Positions 36,501-42,500 of a DNA stretch of 64,000 nucleotides are shown one piece after another. This DNA is from Haematobia irritans. Lineage: Eukaryota; Arthropoda; Insecta; Diptera; Muscidae. The stretch spans positions 192,841,063 through 192,905,062 of the forward strand of contig NC_134397.1 of NCBI RefSeq assembly GCF_050003625.1, read 5' to 3'. Positions within the stretch are counted from its first letter, which is position 1. Each line of letters starts with the position of its first letter. Position numbers and translations under genes: made by a program. The notes below the pieces were generated by a model, which worked only from the letters and a program-made list of their open reading frames with translations, made no database searches and was not told where the DNA came from.

Positions 36501-39500
36501 AGCTGGATCCTGTAATGAATTTAGTAATTCCGATGCAACACGTTTCTTTTCGCGTCGGTAATTTTTACGCTGAGCCTTATAGGACTCTTTGCGATTGAGT
36601 TTTGAGGAATCTGCTCCTCCTGTTGCTGGTGTCTGTAAAAATAAACGAGAGAAATGTCACTATTATTGTAATATAATAATTTATATTTAATTTTAATTTC
36701 AATCTTTAGATAGCTTTGAAAGGTAATGGTAATATGTAATCAAATAATAACCATAGGATGGTAATGGGGGGTATAATAAATTTATCATTCCGTTTGTAAC
36801 ACACACTGAAAAAAAAGCATGCCCCGTTCCAAAGATTTTGTCTTTACTCTAATGATTTTGGTATTGATACCGAGCCAAACAAGCGAAGAATTCAAGTAAG
36901 GACAAATTTAAGACACAATTCTCTTTTAATTTTGAGTTTTGCGTAGGAGGAAGAAAATTTAATTTTTTTGTTTTTTCGAGTTTTCTTCTTCATACGCTAT
37001 CAAAGTCCTTTACAAACGTGTTAACGACAACATAAATTTTGAAATTCCGACCCGACTTCTAGTAGAAAGTGCTGAAAAAAACATGTCCTATTTTTGAACA
37101 CTTTTTTGCTTTGTAGTCAAGATGCAAAAAGACAAGAAGTTTAAAGACAATTTCATTAATTTTAATGATTTTTTCTGTATTATTAAAGCCAAGGTGACTT
37201 TAGTCCAATAAATTTTTCTTTCATGTTATGATACCCATTTTTAATTCGAATCGCTTAGTTATAAGGAAAAAAGGAGTTCATTGAAATGTTTATCGAAAAA
37301 ACTTTATATCTGAGAAATATGTCTTCTTTGCTGAGCAGAATTCGTATTCGTATTTTAACCTTTTCACTACCGAAATAAACCTAATGTTAAAAACTTTACT
37401 TTTTCTTCCGTTTTTACTTGTACTAACAGCAAGTAGAACAAAAATTTTAATTTTGAGGAACTACCTCAATTATTCCAAGAGCTATATGCGTTTATTCTGA
37501 AAAGTTGATTCTTGAATTGTGACCAATTGGTCTTACGAAAATAAGCGTTATTTGCACTATTACATCTTTCGAAGTGTGAGAAAAAATACAAAAAAAGATC
37601 TGAAAAATATCAGCTACAGTTTTCGTATGAATGTCCATATACTAGAGACATACAGTAGAAAATAAGTTTATAAAAATGCATTTTAGTGCCCACCAATATG
37701 AAACATATTTATAGCGTATTTAGATTAAAGCTGTGCTTGGCCACATTATTTGGAACATATTTTGCAGTACGATAACGTTCGACAAAATCTTGTAATACTC
37801 ATAAAACTTTATTTGGTAACACTCAGATATAAAGTCCTACCCCGAATGCCTTACAATCCAGATATTGCTCCTTCTGATTACAACTTCTTCCGATCGACAA
37901 CGCATGACATCGCTGATCATCAATTTCGTTCATATGAGGAAACCGAAAATTGGGTGGACTGAGTTAAAAGATGAATCGAAGGTTGGAAAAAGTAGTGGCT
38001 GCATATGGACAATGCATCAATTGATCAGTCTTTTGCCATTTTTACGGAAAAAATTCTCAAACATTTCAAAAAAATCCAGCATTTTTTTAAATTCAAATTG
38101 ATGTACAATTTTATTTTATTTTTCTGTTCATCTAAGTTAAAAAAAATATTTTTGTTCTGTTCGTTACAAGCATGGACCACAAATATTGTTCGTTATAACA
38201 GGTTGGCTGATAAGACCCCGGTCTGACGCATAGATGGCGTCGCTAGTATTAAATGCATATTATTTTTATATAGTACCAACCTTCAAATGATTCGTGTCAA
38301 AATTTGACGTCTGTAAGTCAATTAGTTTGTGAGATAGAGCGTCTTTTGTGAAGCAACTTTTGTTATTGTGAAAAAAATGGAAAAAAAGAAATTTCGATAA
38401 AATACTGTTTTCTGAAGGGAAAAATACGGTGGAAGCAAAAACTTGGCGTGATAATGAGTTTCCGGACTCTGCCCCAGGGAAATCAACAATAATTGATTGG
38501 TATGCAAAATTCAAGCGTGGTGAAATGAGCACGGAGGACGGTGAACGCAGTGGACGCCCGAAAGAGCTGGTTACCGACGAAAACATCAAAAAATCCACAA
38601 AATGATTTTGAATGACCGTAAAATGAAGTTGATCGATATAGCAGAGGCCTTAAAGATATCAAAGGAACGTGGTGGTCATATCATTCGTCAATATTTGGAT
38701 ATGCGGAAGCTCTGTGCTCACATTTGACCAAAAACAACAACGTGTTGATGATTCTGAGCGGTGTTTGCAGCTGTTAACTCGTAATACACCCGAGTTTTTC
38801 CGTCGATATGTGACAATGGATGAAACATGGATCCATCACTATACTCCTGAGTCCAATCGACAGTCGGCTGAGTGGACAGCAACCGGTGAACCGTCTCCGA
38901 AGCTTGGAAATACTCAAAAGTCCGCTGGTAAAGTAACGGCCTCTGTTTTTTGGGATGCGCATGGAATAATTTTTATCGATTATCTTGAGAAGGGAAAAAC
39001 CATCAACAGTGACTATTATATGGCGTAATTGGAGCGTTTGAAGTTCGAAATCGCGGCAAAACGGCCCCATATGAAGAAGAAAAAAGTGTTGTTCCACCAA
39101 GACAACGCACCGTGCCACAAGTCATTGAGAACGATGGCAAAAATTCATGAATTGGGCTTCGAATTGCTTCCCCACCCACCGTATTCTCCAGATCTGGCCC
39201 CCAGCGACTTTTTCTTGTTCTCAGACCTCAAAAGGATGCTCGCAGGGAAAAAAAATTGGCTGCAATGAAGAGGTGATCGCCGAAACTGAGGCCTATTTTG
39301 AGGCAAAACCGAAGAAGTACTACCAAAATGGTATCAAAAAATTGGAAGGTCGTTATAATCGTTGTATCGCTCTTGAAGGGAACTATGTTGAATAATAAAA
39401 ACGAATTTTGACAAAAAAAAGTGTTTTTCTTTCTTAGACCGGGGACTTATCAGCCAACCTGTTATTTGGTTAGTTTTTTTTTTGAAATCAGGGAAACATT

Positions 39501-42500
39501 TTTCACTTTGAAGTATCTTTATGATTTTGATTTTAAACTGACATTTGTTTGTATGTGAATAATTTTATTAATATATCGCACAAAGAGAATGAAAATTCCA
39601 TAAATGTGATATGTATCCTAATTTTAAATTTATTTATCCTACACTAAAAAAAAAACAGTGAACACACCAGGGTGGACAATTTTGGTTAATATTAGAAAAT
39701 TTTAACAACAAATGCTGATGTCACGCGAATTTCACAAAATTAAGTAAATATTTTTTGGATAAATTCAAAAAAATGTATTAGACATAATTATTTATCTTCA
39801 CTTGTTAAATAAAATTTCGTAGTTTATAGGAAAAAATTGGAGTTCAAAATTTTAAAAATGTCTTCAGTGCCTACGAAGTTCATGATGGCCGCAATAATGG
39901 TAAAATTTACAAATTTTAGGAAATTCTGAACTATTTAATAGCAGATACGGTTCTATTAAATCTTTATGCTTAATTTTTGTATAATTTTCACCCTTGTTTA
40001 GTACATTTAGCTAACGCACACAAAAAAATATTAATGTCAAGAAAACTTTCTCAAAACATAATAATTCCATGATGTAAAATACAATTGAATTGGCTTTAGT
40101 GCCATATAGGACTCACTGTCAATTTGAGAGTAACATAGATTTAAAGCTACATAGGTCCCTAAAAATTGTCTTCCTTTTGGAAAAGCCGCATCTTTGGCTG
40201 GGAATCAATACCAAAATCCCTATTGATACCCTCTTTAGGTCCACTGTGGTGCAATGGTTAGCATGCCCGCCTTGCATACACAAGGTCGTTTTTCAAAGTT
40301 TTTCAGCGGTTTCCCACCTCAGTAATGGTGGTGAAATTTCTGAGGGTTTCAAAGCTTCTCTAAGTGGTTTCACTGCAATGTGGAACGCCGCTCGGGCTCG
40401 GCTATAAAAAGGAGCCGAGCTTAACATGGAATCGGGCAGCACTCAGTGATAAGAGAGAAGTTCACCAATGTGGTATCACAATGGACTGAATAGTCTAAGT
40501 GAGCCTGGGCTGCCACCTAACCTAACCTAGGTCCAAGTAAACTTTTTTTGAGTTGTCACTCGTGCCAACAATAATCTACCAAAATTTTAACACAAATCTA
40601 CCAAATTATCTTTTTTTTTTAAGTTTTCGATCATATATTTTATGATTATTTTAATTTTTTTTTTATTATTTTTTTCAACATTTTATTTTTATAGACAATT
40701 TTCTCAAAATTTTAGAACTATAGACAATTTTCTCAAAATTTTAAATCTATAGACAATTTTCTGAAAATTTTATTTCTATAGAAAATTTTGTCAAAATTTT
40801 ATATCAATAGAAAATTTTGTCAAAATTGTATTTCTATAGAAATTTTTGCCAAAATTAATATCCAATATAAAGCGTAGGTTAATTTAGGTAAGGAGGCAGA
40901 ATTATCACCAGCAATACTGAACAGGATAAATCCTCGCTCAAAATCCTTTGGGTATTGGATGAAAACTGGTATTGAAACCATGATGCAAAGTGGGTAGCTA
41001 ACCATCGCACCACGATGGCTCTCAAAAAAGCGTAGAAGATTTTTTGGGTTTTTTATTAAAAAAAAAAAACATACGTTCTGTGATGTTTATTTATTTATTT
41101 AATTTATAGGTCCCTAAAAATTGTCTTCCTTTTAGAAAGGCCGCGTCTTTGTCATTGATTTCCAATACCAAAATCCTTATTGATATCCTCTTCAGGTCCA
41201 CCGTGGTGCAATGCTTAGCATGTCCGCCTTGCATATACAAGGTCGTGGGTTCGATTCCTGCTTCGACCGAACACCAAAAAGTTTTTCAGCGGTGGATTAT
41301 CCCACCTCAGTAGTGCACGCAAAGAAAAAAACGTTTGGAAAACGTGTACCGAAAACGTTTTTCTTTTGTTAGAGTTTTTTGAATTGCTTCGAAAAGTATA
41401 CACTTTTATCACCAAAAAAATTCGCTTGTTACAAAATTTTTATTTTTTCAATAAAAAAAAGTTATTTTTGAACCAACAACACAGTCCATTACGTTTATAT
41501 CAAACACTGTTCTTTTCTGACTTTAGGTCTTTAATAAGACACATTTTACAGTTCATAGTAAAAATTTAATATAGTAGAATATAATGTTGAACATTTTTTC
41601 GGAATCTTCCGACCCTATCTGGAATATATGTAAAAAAAACTTTGGTCGAAGCAGGGATCGAACCCACGACCCTTGGCATGCAAGTCGGACGTAGCAACCA
41701 CTGCTCCACGGTGCCCAACTAAATGTATTTTTCTGTTAAATAAACTTTGTTTAATCGGCTCGTGGGCGCCGCAAGCTATGCTATATAAATATAACTTATA
41801 TGAGTAATTGTCTATTGATGACAATACGGCTACATAGCTCAGTGGATAGTGTGTTGGCTTACAAATTGTATGGTCCCCGGTTCGATTCTCCGTCTAGGCG
41901 AAAGGTAAAAAAAATTTAAAATTTATAAAATCGTATAATTTCTTCTACATTGTTTGTATTACAGAAAAAGGTGCTAAGAACTAAAAAATTTCGTGGAAGT
42001 GAGAAAGATGTGAGGGAAAATGCAATTAGCCAGAAAAATTTTTTTTTTGAGTTTGTCTTTATGAAATTGTTTTTACATCCTGGAAAAGAATAAACGTTTA
42101 TCACAAAAAGTATACACTTTTCTTCCAAATACACTTCCTTTCAACGAAAAGCAAATGAGAAACGAACTTTGTTTGTCTAAAATTTCGTTTGGGAGGAAAG
42201 AATTATTTTTTTGCGTGTGGTGGTGACATTTCTGAGGGTTTCAAAGCTTCTCTAAGTGGTTTCACTGCAATGTGGAACGCCGCTCGGACTCGGCTATAAA
42301 AAGGAGGTCCCTTGTCATTGAGCTTATCATGGAATCGGCCAGCACTCAGTGATAAGAGAGAAGTTCACCAATGTGGTATCACAATGGACTGAATAGTCTA
42401 AGTGAGCTTGGGCTGCCACCTGACCTAACCTAGGTCCAAATAAACTTTTTTTGAGTTGTCACTCGTGCCAACAACAATCTACCAAAATTTTAACACAAAT

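Larger units (their letters stand above)
41316..42217 (-). mobile_element. CACGCAAA TIR element with tRNA-like pair, copy C
   Basis: 902 bp, reversed relative to copy A. TG is duplicated (41314-41315, 42218-42219); removing it restores the SINE text CAGTAGTGGTGGTGACAT. It has divergent tRNA-like modules at 41644-41716 and 41829-41900. Confidence 0.92.
41201..42432 (+). mobile_element. tRNA-derived SINE, split by element copy C
   Basis: Complete head (CCGTGGTGCAATGC, GGTCGTGGGTTCGATTCC) before 41313, the body resumes at 42218 (TGGTGGTGACATTTCTGAGG) and ends TGACCTAACC. AGGTCCA flanks both ends. Confidence 0.9.
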